In this document: one piece after another, positions 1 through 6,253 of the stretch | Layout of the letters: each line of letters starts with the position of its first letter | Numbering within the stretch: position 1 is the first letter of the stretch | Source: Asaia bogorensis | GTDB lineage: Bacteria > Pseudomonadota > Alphaproteobacteria > Acetobacterales > Acetobacteraceae | Direction of reading: 5' to 3' | DNA length: 12,285 bases | NCBI GenBank assembly: GCA_945886995.1 | Contig: CAMCZJ010000078.1 | Span: forward strand, 1 to 12,285 | Made by a program: the position numbers and the translations under genes | The notes under the pieces: model-generated | What the model was told of the DNA's origin: nothing | Database searches by the model: none | What the model saw: only the letters and a program-made list of their open reading frames with translations

Positions 1-87
1 CGTTGATCCCAACTATTGGGTATGCAGTCCGCATGTCAATAGATGTCTTAAATAGACATTTTTGGCTTCGCGCCGCAATTTGATGAC
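1..87. other. Left-edge stretch without a gene
   Basis: No coding region, RNA gene or clear regulatory site is visible before the IS left end at 88. The only structure is a 5-bp inverted repeat (ATGTC at 43-47, GACAT at 55-59) followed by a short T run, which is too weak to call a terminator. The bases just before 88 do not match those after 1892 or after 1949, so no target-site duplication is apparent. Confidence 0.5.
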
Positions 88-154
88 TGTCCGGCGTCAG
101 CGCCTATGGGGCCAAATTGGCGAACTGAGCTAAGGAGGTTTTCCAGCCCATTTT
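88..154 (+). repeat. IS left end, copy 1
   Basis: This 67-bp sequence aligns without gaps to 5876-5942, with the strongest match over the first 36 bases and a shared GGAGG at offset 46-50. The first 12 bases form the inverted repeat with 1881-1892. Both copies have the same orientation, so the two IS relics in the window are direct copies. The shared GGAGG may be the old ribosome-binding site of the lost first transposase frame, but no transposase sequence follows in either copy. Confidence 0.75.
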
Positions 155-285
155 GAACCTAATGTGCCCGGATGTAGGTCAAAACCCAAAGACCAAGCCG
201 TTCCTTCCCCGCTGCGCAGCAGAAAGGCGCACTATCACTCAAATAATTATGGAAAAAAGAGGGATAGATCGCTATTCCATTCCTC

Positions 286-1410
286 ATGAAGTGGAATTGG
301 CAAAAGCCAGCCTGGCCGCGCTTCCAATGGGACCAGCGAGCGCTCTCTAAGCGGGAAGGGCGGTTTCTACGCGAAGCGGGTGTCGTCGTCGGCGCACTAA
401 AGCATGTCGGAGAGGATCAGAGGTCCAACCTCGTCATCGAACTCATCAGCACAGAGGCTTTGAAAACCTCGGAAATCGAGGGAGAGATCCTCGACCGGGC
501 TTCTGTCCAGTCCTCCCTCCGCCGGAATTTCGGGCTGGGCACCGAGGATCGGCGCGTGCCCCCGGCCGAGCAGGGGATCGCCGACATGATGACCGACCTG
601 TATCGGGGATTTGCCGAGCCCCTGACCCATGAGAAGCTTTTTGCTTGGCACACTATGGTGATGAGGGGGCGCAAGGATGTGAAGGACATCGGGCGCTATC
701 GAACCCATCAGGAGCCGATGCAGGTGGTGTCCGGCGCGATCTACCAACCAACCATTCACTTCGAAGCGCCTCCATCCTCCAGAATGCCTGCGGAGATGGA
801 CCGGTTCATCAAATGGTTTAATGCTGCTGGTCCAGGCGGGGAGGCAGCCCTACCCCCGTTGACCAGAGCGGGTTTGGCGCACCTCTATTTTGTGTGCGTT
901 CACCCATGCGAGGACGGCAATGGCCGTATCGGCCGGGCGATATCCGAGATGGCATTGTCGCAGGGGTTGGGTGAACCAGCTTTGTTGGCGCTGTCGCAGA
1001 CCATTCAGTCTGACCGCAAGCGCTACTACGCCATGCTGGAACATAGCAACAAGGAGTTGGAGGTCACCGCGTGGCTTGAGTACTTTGCCGAGACGGTCCT
1101 CGATGCCCAGGCCTATGCGTTGCGTCTGGTGGATTTTCTCATCGCCAAGACGCGCCTCTATGATCGGCTGGTAGGCAGCCTCAATGAGCGTCAGGAGAAA
1201 GTACTGGCGCGAATGTTCAGGGAGGGGGTTGAGGGTTTCAAGGGTGGATTGAGCGCGGAAAACTACATGGCCATCACCGGCGCGTCTCCAGCCACAGCCA
1301 CCCGGGACCTCGCCGATCTGGTCGTGAAAGGGGCGCTCACGCGCACCGGAGAACGTCGGCACACGCGCTATTGGCTCAACATCGAGGGTGCGAGAAGGTC
1401 ATTAGGCTGA
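286..1410 (+). CDS. Fic-domain protein, class II, with N-terminal DUF4172-like region
   Basis: Fic proteins usually transfer AMP from ATP to a hydroxyl side chain of a target protein. This 374-residue protein opens with a W/P-rich segment (WNWQKPAWP, residues 3-11) typical of the DUF4172 region of bacterial Fic proteins. An inhibitory-helix motif T-S-E-I-E-G at 61-66 fits (S/T)xxxE(G/N) and lies N-terminal to the Fic core, making it self-inhibited class II. The catalytic loop is HPCEDGNGRIGR (206-217), with the catalytic His206, the Asp-Gly-Asn-Gly nucleotide loop and Arg214; the usual Phe after HP is Cys208. Residues about 327-362 look like a winged helix with a REase-like wing end. The ATG at 286 is chosen because the conserved N-terminus begins immediately and an in-frame stop lies at 265; no good Shine-Dalgarno is close (GAGGG is more than 20 bases away). 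It lies inside IS ends. The target is unknown. Confidence 0.9.
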   Translation: MKWNWQKPAWPRFQWDQRALSKREGRFLREAGVVVGALKHVGEDQRSNLVIELISTEALKTSEIEGEILDRASVQSSLRRNFGLGTEDRRVPPAEQGIADMMTDLYRGFAEPLTHEKLFAWHTMVMRGRKDVKDIGRYRTHQEPMQVVSGAIYQPTIHFEAPPSSRMPAEMDRFIKWFNAAGPGGEAALPPLTRAGLAHLYFVCVHPCEDGNGRIGRAISEMALSQGLGEPALLALSQTIQSDRKRYYAMLEHSNKELEVTAWLEYFAETVLDAQAYALRLVDFLIAKTRLYDRLVGSLNERQEKVLARMFREGVEGFKGGLSAENYMAITGASPATATRDLADLVVKGALTRTGERRHTRYWLNIEGARRSLG

Positions 1411-1518
1411 ACCAGGAGGCCTGAGCCCCCAAGAGCCCTACGCGAGCGGACTGCAATCCTACAGCCACCCGCGCGGACAGATCCGTGGCTTTGGTCAGAC
1501 TTCAAATGGCCACTGTAA
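1411..1518. other. Spacer between fic and the transposase remnant
   Basis: No gene is seen. A 6-bp inverted repeat (AGCCAC at 1463-1468, GTGGCT at 1485-1490) followed by TTT could end the fic transcript, but the 16-base loop and short T run make this weak. This stretch marks the junction where foreign or rearranged DNA replaced the transposase interior. Confidence 0.3.
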
Positions 1519-1821
1519 CAAACTGCCTGCGTCGTTTGCGCGTCCGCACATCCCCAGGCGCAGGGAAAGATCGAACGCTGGCACCAGACCATGAAGAACC
1601 GCATCCCGCTGGAGAATTACTACCTGCCGGGGGCGCTGCAGGCCGAAATTGAGGATTTTGTCGGGCAATTTAAGCACCGGCGGTATCACGAGAGCCTGAA
1701 CAATCTGACCCCAGCGGATGTCTATTTCGGCAGGGGGCAGACCATCCTGCTGGAGCGTGAGCGCATCAAGCGCAGAACCAGCCAGCACCGCCGCTTGATG
1801 CCTCAACAAAATGCAGCTTAA
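1519..1821 (+). pseudogene. IS3-family transposase (OrfB) C-terminal remnant
   Basis: The reading frame encodes the end of a DDE integrase-core transposase: HPQAQGKIERWHQTMKNRIP, then a YYLPG segment, then RYHESLNNLTPADVYFGR, and a basic tail ending QQNAA. This matches the last part of IS3-family OrfB, including the region of the catalytic Glu (GKIERWHQ). There is no proper start: a stop lies at 1516-1518, and just upstream of HPQAQ the frame seems shifted, because the +2 frame gives ARP (expected before HPQ in this family) as though about one base were lost near 1550. The two N-terminal catalytic Asp residues and the OrfA helix-turn-helix are absent, so this cannot be active. The stop is followed 71 bases later by the IS right end, the normal spacing. 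The ATG at 1591 is internal, not a start. Confidence 0.85.
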
Positions 1822-1843
1822 CCTTACCCAGATGGGCCAGATA

Positions 1844-1892
1844 CTCCGTTAGCCAGCGCGCAAAGAAGTCTCAAATGATTTGACGCCGGACA
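1844..1892 (+). repeat. IS right end, copy 1 (paired with the left end at 88)
   Basis: A 49-bp sequence from CTCCG to GGACA. It aligns without gaps to 1901-1949 and to 6115-6163 (about 38 of 49 identical to the latter). Its last 12 bases are an exact inverted match to 88-99. Confidence 0.75.
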
Positions 1893-1900
1893 GGCCTGCA

Positions 1901-1949
1901 CTCCGTAAGTCATCGCGCCAATGATCCTCAAATGAGTCGACGACGGAAA
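1901..1949 (+). repeat. IS right end, copy 2, in tandem
   Basis: A second 49-bp right end follows copy 1 after only 8 bases. It matches the copy at 6115-6163 at about 36 of 49 positions, sharing CTCCGTAAG at the start and CGACGGA near the tip, but its tip ends AAA instead of ACA. The tandem layout suggests a second related IS inserted beside, or was deleted up against, the first. No second left end is seen next to it. Confidence 0.65.
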
Positions 1950-2013
1950 GGCGCAGTGGTCTTTCGTCTGTGTGGCAGGAATCTTCGGAGCGGTTGATTG
2001 TAAGCCCGATAAA

Positions 2014-2892
2014 TCAATCCCTGCCGCCGGGCGCTATCAAGGCTTCGAAGTGCTGCCGCATACGTGCGGCATTTGCGGTTTTCCCAGTGAATAAGGCGAA
2101 CGCATCCGCGGCCTGGAACACCGCCATTCCTCCTCCCCCCATGCCTTGGCAGCCAAGTGCCTGTGCAGCACGTAGCCAAGCGGTCTCAAGTGGGAAATAG
2201 ATGACATCGGCGACCCAGTGTTGTGCTCTGAGCATTTTGACCGGTAATGGCATTCCAGGCATTTTCAACATCCCAACGGGTGTTGCATTCACGATGCCAT
2301 CAGCGACGCAAACTTCACCTGCCAAGTCATCAGCTACGAAGGCGCGCCCCTTTCCAAATTTTGCCGTTAAAGCAGCGAGAACCGCAGCAGTCCGGCCAGA
2401 ATCCACATCGAATATCATAAGGCGCCTCACGCCAAGCGTGAGTAGCGCGTAAGCAACCGCCGCCCCGGCGCCCCCAGCCCCCAAAAGAACCACTCTGTCC
2501 GAAGCGACGGAGGAAAGACCACGTTGGAAGGCGGCGGCGAAGCCTGACCAATCCGTGTTGTGGCCTATTCTTCGTCCATTATGCAGTAGCACCGTATTGA
2601 CCGCCCCTAACGCCCGAGCATCATCTGATAGCTCATCAAGGAGTGGGATGACCGCTTGTTTGCAAGGGTATGTGATATTGAGCCCAGTGAAGCCCATTCT
2701 TTCCGCTGCGCGAAGCAGGTCTGGTAATGCCTGTGAGTCCAAGCCAAGCACGTCAAAATCTATCTTGCGGTAGATGAGACGGAGTGACTGCTCTGCCCCC
2801 TCCCGTTCATGCATAGTGGGTGTCAGGGATGCGCCAATTCCGGCGCCAATCAGGCCTAGTTGTAGTGCAGGCCAGGAATCGGGCAGGGCCAT
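2014..2892 (-). CDS. Quinate/shikimate dehydrogenase-like protein (AroE family, probably NAD-dependent)
   Basis: Enzymes of this family reversibly oxidise shikimate (and quinate) at C3 with a nicotinamide cofactor. From the chosen ATG the protein has 292 residues. The substrate domain shows SLTPTMHE (22-29, the AroE SxSPxxHN-type loop), NITYPCKQ (72-79) with catalytic Lys78, GAVNT (96-100), and HNTDWSGF (111-118) with catalytic Asp114. The cofactor domain has GAGGAG (138-143), an acidic residue at the end of the second strand (FDVD, Asp162) where NADP enzymes carry basic residues, ATPVGM (203-208), and a C-terminal helix FQAADAFALFTG. Overall it resembles the NAD-type quinate/shikimate dehydrogenases such as QsuD of Corynebacterium (recalled, not aligned) more than biosynthetic AroE. 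The start at 2892 has GAGG 8 bases upstream; an in-frame ATG at 2946 would add 18 non-conserved residues. It diverges from a TRAP operon, which favours a catabolic role. Confidence 0.85.
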   Translation of the reverse strand: MALPDSWPALQLGLIGAGIGASLTPTMHEREGAEQSLRLIYRKIDFDVLGLDSQALPDLLRAAERMGFTGLNITYPCKQAVIPLLDELSDDARALGAVNTVLLHNGRRIGHNTDWSGFAAAFQRGLSSVASDRVVLLGAGGAGAAVAYALLTLGVRRLMIFDVDSGRTAAVLAALTAKFGKGRAFVADDLAGEVCVADGIVNATPVGMLKMPGMPLPVKMLRAQHWVADVIYFPLETAWLRAAQALGCQGMGGGGMAVFQAADAFALFTGKTANAARMRQHFEALIAPGGRD

Positions 2893-2954
2893 CAGGGAAA
2901 CCTCAGATTTTCTGTTCCAATCAAGCTTCACGCCACCTGCTGTCAAGAAGGTTC

Positions 2955-2973
2955 TTGGGTTCTATTGCCCCAA
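2955..2973. promoter_or_regulatory. Possible operator in the divergent intergenic region
   Basis: TTGGG (2955-2959) and CCCAA (2969-2973) form an inverted repeat with a 9-base spacer between the divergent dehydrogenase and TRAP genes. Its position suits a regulator acting on both promoters. The arms are only 5 bp, so chance is a real alternative. No convincing -35/-10 pair was found in 2893-3050, and no regulator gene is present in the window. Confidence 0.25.
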
Positions 2974-3035
2974 AAGTAGCCGTGGCTTAAAACCTCGGAA
3001 CTAATACATAAGCGCCCAGTCATATTGCATCTTTT

Positions 3036-3045
3036 CGGGAGGAAG
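3036..3045 (+). promoter_or_regulatory. Strong ribosome-binding site of the TRAP binding-protein gene
   Basis: CGGGAGGAAG ends five bases before the ATG at 3051 and supports that start. It is the only strong site in the operon; the two downstream genes rely on overlapping stops and starts. Confidence 0.75.
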
Positions 3046-3050
3046 CCATT

Positions 3051-4040
3051 ATGAACCCAACCATCCAACGTCGCGCCGCTATCGCGGGCGCCGCAGCCCT
3101 TGCCCTTGGCTCTGCTGGTACAAGCAAAGCACAGGGACGCAAGCGCATTCGTTTTGCTGCCGTATTCTCAGACCAAGATATGCGCGCTGAAGCCATGCGT
3201 GGTTTTCAAGGTGATTTGCAATCCGAATTTGATGTTGAGCTTCATCTGAATGCGACCCTGTTTCGTCAGGGCACAGAGATAAACGCGCTACAGCGCGGCA
3301 ATCTGGAAATGGCCAATCTCGCACCGCAAGATTTATCACGTCAGATCCCCGCCTGGTCTGTCATGGCATCTGCTTATCTTTTCCGTGACGCAGAACACAT
3401 GCGCAAGGTTTTTGCGTCTGATGTCGGACGCGACTTCAATCGCATGGCCCGTGAGCAATTGAATATTCAAGTGCTTGGGCCATTGTATTTCGGCACGCGA
3501 CACGTCAATTTGCGACCGCGCAAACGTATTTCTACACCGGCTGACATGGCTGGCATCAAGCTTCGTATGCCGCCCGGTGAAACTTGGCAGTTCTTGGGTG
3601 AAGCGCTTGGGGCCAGCCCGACGCCGGTAGCCTTCGCGGAACTCTATACTGCCCTGCAGACAGGCACGGTGGATGGGCAAGATAATCCATTGCCAACCAG
3701 CAGGACGATGCGGTTTCACGAAGTGACGACGCAATTCGTGCTGACAAGCCATGTCGTGGCGTATGACATGCTGTGCATGTCGTCACGTTTTTGGGACGGG
3801 TTGACCGAAGCGCAGCGCAATGCAGTGCAGGCGGCGGTGAATAAGGCGGTTGACGCAAGTACGCAGCGGCACCTGGCACAAGAGCAGGAAATGATTACGT
3901 TCTTCCGCGGTCAAGGTCTTGAGGTGTATGAGCCGAACATCGCCGCTTTCCGTGCGGAAGCGCAGCGCCGGTATTTGGCCTCCACACAGTCCCAAACCTG
4001 GCCCAGTGGCATTCTGGATCGCGTCAACGCGATCCGTTGA
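3051..4040 (+). CDS. dctP: TRAP transporter periplasmic substrate-binding protein (DctP family)
   Basis: This is the extracytoplasmic receptor of a sodium-driven tripartite TRAP importer for carboxylate-type substrates. The 329-residue protein starts with a twin-arginine-like signal (QRRAAIAG at 6-13, then an alanine/leucine core) with a probable cut after SKA at 25-27. The mature part has the DctP hallmarks: TPADMAGIKLRMP (162-174), where Arg172 is the position that normally pairs with the substrate carboxylate, then LGASPTPVAFAELYTALQTG (186-205) and TVDGQDNP (206-213). Length is normal for the family. Its stop overlaps the start of the small membrane subunit by one base. The substrate cannot be read from sequence; the divergent quinate/shikimate dehydrogenase-like gene suggests a hydroaromatic acid. 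The gene symbol marks the family, not a proven C4-dicarboxylate specificity. Confidence 0.92.
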   Translation: MNPTIQRRAAIAGAAALALGSAGTSKAQGRKRIRFAAVFSDQDMRAEAMRGFQGDLQSEFDVELHLNATLFRQGTEINALQRGNLEMANLAPQDLSRQIPAWSVMASAYLFRDAEHMRKVFASDVGRDFNRMAREQLNIQVLGPLYFGTRHVNLRPRKRISTPADMAGIKLRMPPGETWQFLGEALGASPTPVAFAELYTALQTGTVDGQDNPLPTSRTMRFHEVTTQFVLTSHVVAYDMLCMSSRFWDGLTEAQRNAVQAAVNKAVDASTQRHLAQEQEMITFFRGQGLEVYEPNIAAFRAEAQRRYLASTQSQTWPSGILDRVNAIR

Positions 4041-4531
4041 TGGGACTACTGGGCGGCATCCTTGGCTTTGCGCGGCAGCGGGCAGAAAACCTGCTCGCCG
4101 CGCTTCTCGCGGTGATGTTCGGCGCTTTCCTACTGCAAATCTTCACCCGATACGTCACCGCCGCCCCTTTGAGTTGGACCAGTGAGGTATCAACCTTCGC
4201 ATGGCTTTGGGGAATCCTTTGGGGGGCTGCGCTCGTACTGCGTGATGATGAAGAAATTCGTTTCGATCTGATCTATAGTCGGATGCCCCAATCGATCCGC
4301 CGTAGCTTCGATATCTTGGCAAGTGGCGCTGTCGTATCGGTGTTCACCTATTCCCTGCCAGCGATGGCGGACTATGTTTTTTTCATGAAGGTCGAGCGCT
4401 CTGCCTATCTTGGGATCCGCATGGATTGGGCTTTTTCCGTATATTTGATCTTTGCTATCGCCATGATCATTCGCCATTCGGCCATTATGCTGCGTAGTCT
4501 TTTCCCAGCATTGGGTGGCGCGCGTTCATGA
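4040..4531 (+). CDS. dctQ: TRAP transporter small membrane subunit (DctQ family)
   Basis: The small integral-membrane component joins the binding protein to the large permease of a TRAP importer. The 163-residue protein has four predicted membrane helices. It shows family signatures: FTRYV followed by LSWTSEVSTFAWLWGILWGAA with the conserved Trp-Thr/Ser-Glu, and DDEEIRFDLI after the second helix. The start is the ATG at 4040, which shares its A with the preceding TGA stop (TGATG); the TTG three bases earlier is a less likely start. Its stop overlaps the next gene by four bases (ATGA). This tight packing indicates translational coupling and equal subunit supply. Confidence 0.9.
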   Translation: MGLLGGILGFARQRAENLLAALLAVMFGAFLLQIFTRYVTAAPLSWTSEVSTFAWLWGILWGAALVLRDDEEIRFDLIYSRMPQSIRRSFDILASGAVVSVFTYSLPAMADYVFFMKVERSAYLGIRMDWAFSVYLIFAIAMIIRHSAIMLRSLFPALGGARS

Positions 4532-5820
4532 GTGCCTTCGCGATTTGCATCATCACCCTGATTGGGCTGTCGGTTCTTGGATTGCCGATTGGGCTCGCAA
4601 TGATCACTGCTTCCATCCTGTATCTTGCAGCGTCGGGGCAGGACATGTCGTTGGCTGCGGAGCAGTTGCTCAATGGGCTGAATGGCAGTTACGTTCTGTT
4701 GGCTGTGCCACTCTTTATCTTTTCCGCAGCTTTAATGAATGCGGGAAGCATGACTGATCGCTTGCTGCGGTTCTGTAACCTGCTTGTTGGGCGTTTCCGT
4801 GGCGGGCTTGGTCATGTGAACGTCGTCCAAAGTGTAATCTTTTCAGGCATGTCAGGTTCAGCCATCGCCGATGCGGCCGGTAGCGGCAAACTGATCATTG
4901 ATATGATGCGTCGCGGGAATGCCTATACGGCGAGCTATGCAGCGGCCATCACGGCGGCGACGGCGGTGATTGGACCGATCATCCCGCCAAGCATCCCCAT
5001 GGTGCTTTACGCGCTGATTTCGGATGCCTCCATCGGATACCTATTTCTAGGAGGCGTCATTCCTGGGTTGCTGATGGCCATTGCGCAGATGGGCGTGAAT
5101 ACTTGGATGGCGCATCGCCATGGTTTTCCGATTGCGGAACGGGTGCCGCTACGTGAATTGCCACGTCTGACCTGGGATGCTCTGCCTGCCCTATTGATGC
5201 CGGTGATACTACTGGGGGGAATCTATGGCGGTGTGATGACCCCAACAGAAGCCGCGGCAGTTGCAGCAGCCTATGCCTTCCTGGTCGCCGCGCTGCTCTA
5301 TCGGTCGCTCTCCCTTCGGGAAGCCTACGGCACAGTGCTTGAAAGTGCACGTTCCACTGCGGCAATCGGCATGCTGATCGCGGGTGCGCTTGCCTTCAAT
5401 TATGTTGTGGCAAGCGAAAATATTCCGACAACGGTGCGCAGCTTGCTCGCGGGATACGAGCTATCACAATGGCAGTTTCTGCTTGCAGTAAACATTCTGC
5501 TCCTGGTGTTAGGCTGCCTCTTGGAAGGCAGCACCATCCTGTTGGTAGTGGTGCCTGTACTTATCCCAACAGCACAAGCGCTTGGCATTGATATGGTGCA
5601 TTTTGGCGTTGTGGTTGTGGTCAATATCATGATCGGGTTGGTGACACCTCCATATGGTCTTTTGCTCTTCATTGTGGCGAAGCTTTCAGATAGCTCGATA
5701 GGCGCCGTTACCCGCGACAGCCTACCCTTTATTCTGGTCATGATCGTGTCTCACGCGGCCATTACGGCAATACCAGACCTTGTGCTGTGGCTCCCGCGCC
5801 AGTTCGGGTATCAGGGATAA
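4528..5820 (+). CDS. dctM: TRAP transporter large permease (DctM family)
   Basis: This is the ion-coupled transport channel of the TRAP system, in the inner membrane. The 430-residue protein is hydrophobic throughout, consistent with about 12-13 helices. Signatures in order are VPLFIFSAALMNAG (60-73), GMSGSAIADAAGSG (107-120), IGPIIPPSIPMVLYA (148-162), GGVMTPTEAAAVAAAYA in the middle, and near the end LEGSTILLVVVPVLIPTA followed by IGLVTPPYG; these pairs of short re-entrant motifs form the substrate and sodium sites in the family. The gene is full length, with no truncation, and starts inside the previous stop (ATGA at 4528). It ends only 55 bases before an IS relic, so anything once downstream in this operon may have been lost. 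Confidence 0.93.
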   Translation: MSAFAICIITLIGLSVLGLPIGLAMITASILYLAASGQDMSLAAEQLLNGLNGSYVLLAVPLFIFSAALMNAGSMTDRLLRFCNLLVGRFRGGLGHVNVVQSVIFSGMSGSAIADAAGSGKLIIDMMRRGNAYTASYAAAITAATAVIGPIIPPSIPMVLYALISDASIGYLFLGGVIPGLLMAIAQMGVNTWMAHRHGFPIAERVPLRELPRLTWDALPALLMPVILLGGIYGGVMTPTEAAAVAAAYAFLVAALLYRSLSLREAYGTVLESARSTAAIGMLIAGALAFNYVVASENIPTTVRSLLAGYELSQWQFLLAVNILLLVLGCLLEGSTILLVVVPVLIPTAQALGIDMVHFGVVVVVNIMIGLVTPPYGLLLFIVAKLSDSSIGAVTRDSLPFILVMIVSHAAITAIPDLVLWLPRQFGYQG

Positions 5821-5875
5821 AGGAAATTTGGTTTGATGCGCGTGCTCGGGGTGGGAACCGCTTGATGTAAAGCAG

Positions 5876-5942
5876 TGTCCGGCGTCAGAGCCTATGGGAC
5901 CAAATTGGCGATTTGGGGTACGGAGGATTTCTGGCGCATTCT
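5876..5942 (+). repeat. IS left end, copy 2
   Basis: Same orientation as, and gap-free alignment with, 88-154; differences are concentrated after the first 36 bases. Confidence 0.75.
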
Positions 5943-6114
5943 AACTCCACGAAGGGTGAAGATGAGTAGTCATGCTCAATCTTGGTGCTGTAGGAAGCCC
6001 GTCACACCCTCTTCACCATCCTGGCCGTCCGCGCAGTGAACAGAAGGCTATCCTTGCTGGCGCTGGCCTCTTCCCCCGGCGCATTCACCGCCCCTGATTA
6101 GCGCGGCGACTGCG

Positions 6115-6163
6115 CTCCGTAAGCCAACCCTCCAATCGGTTTCAAATCATTTGACGACGGACA
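6115..6163 (+). repeat. IS right end, copy 3
   Basis: A 49-bp sequence from CTCCGTAAG to GACGGACA, matching the two tandem right ends at 1844-1892 and 1901-1949 at equal length without gaps. Confidence 0.75.
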
Positions 6164-6253
6164 ATTTCCTGCTTCCTGCGCTTGGATGATTGTGGGGACT
6201 GATAAGACTCCCGACTGCCAAAGAAAGATCTTTGCTGCAAAACCCTTGCCCAG
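6164..6253. other. Spacer between the IS relic and the hipA stop
   Basis: No gene. A 5-bp inverted repeat CAAAG (6219-6223) / CTTTG (6230-6234) lies 19 bases downstream of the hipA stop on the minus strand. It is A/T-rich and lacks a T run in that direction, so it is not a convincing terminator. Confidence 0.3.

Larger units (their letters stand above)
88..1892 (+). mobile_element. Degenerate IS3-family element with a fic gene inside
   Basis: The span starts with TGTCCGGCGTCA (88-99) and ends with its exact reverse complement TGACGCCGGACA (1881-1892), the TG...CA termini usual for IS3-family elements. The inside is not a normal IS: the first transposase frame and most of the second are missing, a complete fic gene fills 286-1410, and only the transposase C-terminus remains (1519-1821), placed correctly just inside the right end. 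The first 67 bases recur at 5876-5942 (about 55 of 67 identical by hand count, 34 of the first 36), and the last 49 recur at 1901-1949 and 6115-6163. No target-site duplication is seen. The element cannot make its own transposase, but the ends could still be recognised by one supplied in trans. Family assignment rests on the transposase fragment and the termini. Confidence 0.72.
5876..6163 (+). mobile_element. Short transposase-less IS derivative (MITE-like)
   Basis: This 288-bp unit begins TGTCCGGCGTCA (5876-5887) and ends TGACGACGGACA (6152-6163), an 11-of-12 inverted repeat. Its first 67 bases match the left end at 88 and its last 49 bases match the right ends at 1844 and 1901, so it has both ends of the same IS family in the correct order. 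The roughly 170 bases between them contain no recognisable transposase. It could be an internally deleted copy or a non-autonomous miniature element mobilised in trans. No target-site duplication is seen (CAG before, ATT after). It separates the TRAP operon from the hip operon; both genes end toward it. Confidence 0.7.

Noticed and set aside
43..63. Inverted repeat ATGTC/GACAT followed by T residues, as a terminator
   Set aside because: The stem is only 5 bp and A/T-rich, and no upstream gene is visible to terminate.
153..350. Open frame of 65 codons overlapping the fic start
   Set aside because: It ends inside fic in another frame, resembles no family, and begins with a non-ATG codon within the IS left-end region.
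850..1362. Long open frame antisense to fic
   Set aside because: It is the shadow of the fic coding frame, as expected in GC-rich DNA; it has no start signal or known motif.
2893..2946. Eighteen-codon N-terminal extension of the dehydrogenase
   Set aside because: The AroE-type fold begins after the internal Met at 2892, which has a properly spaced GAGG; the extra residues look like untranslated leader.
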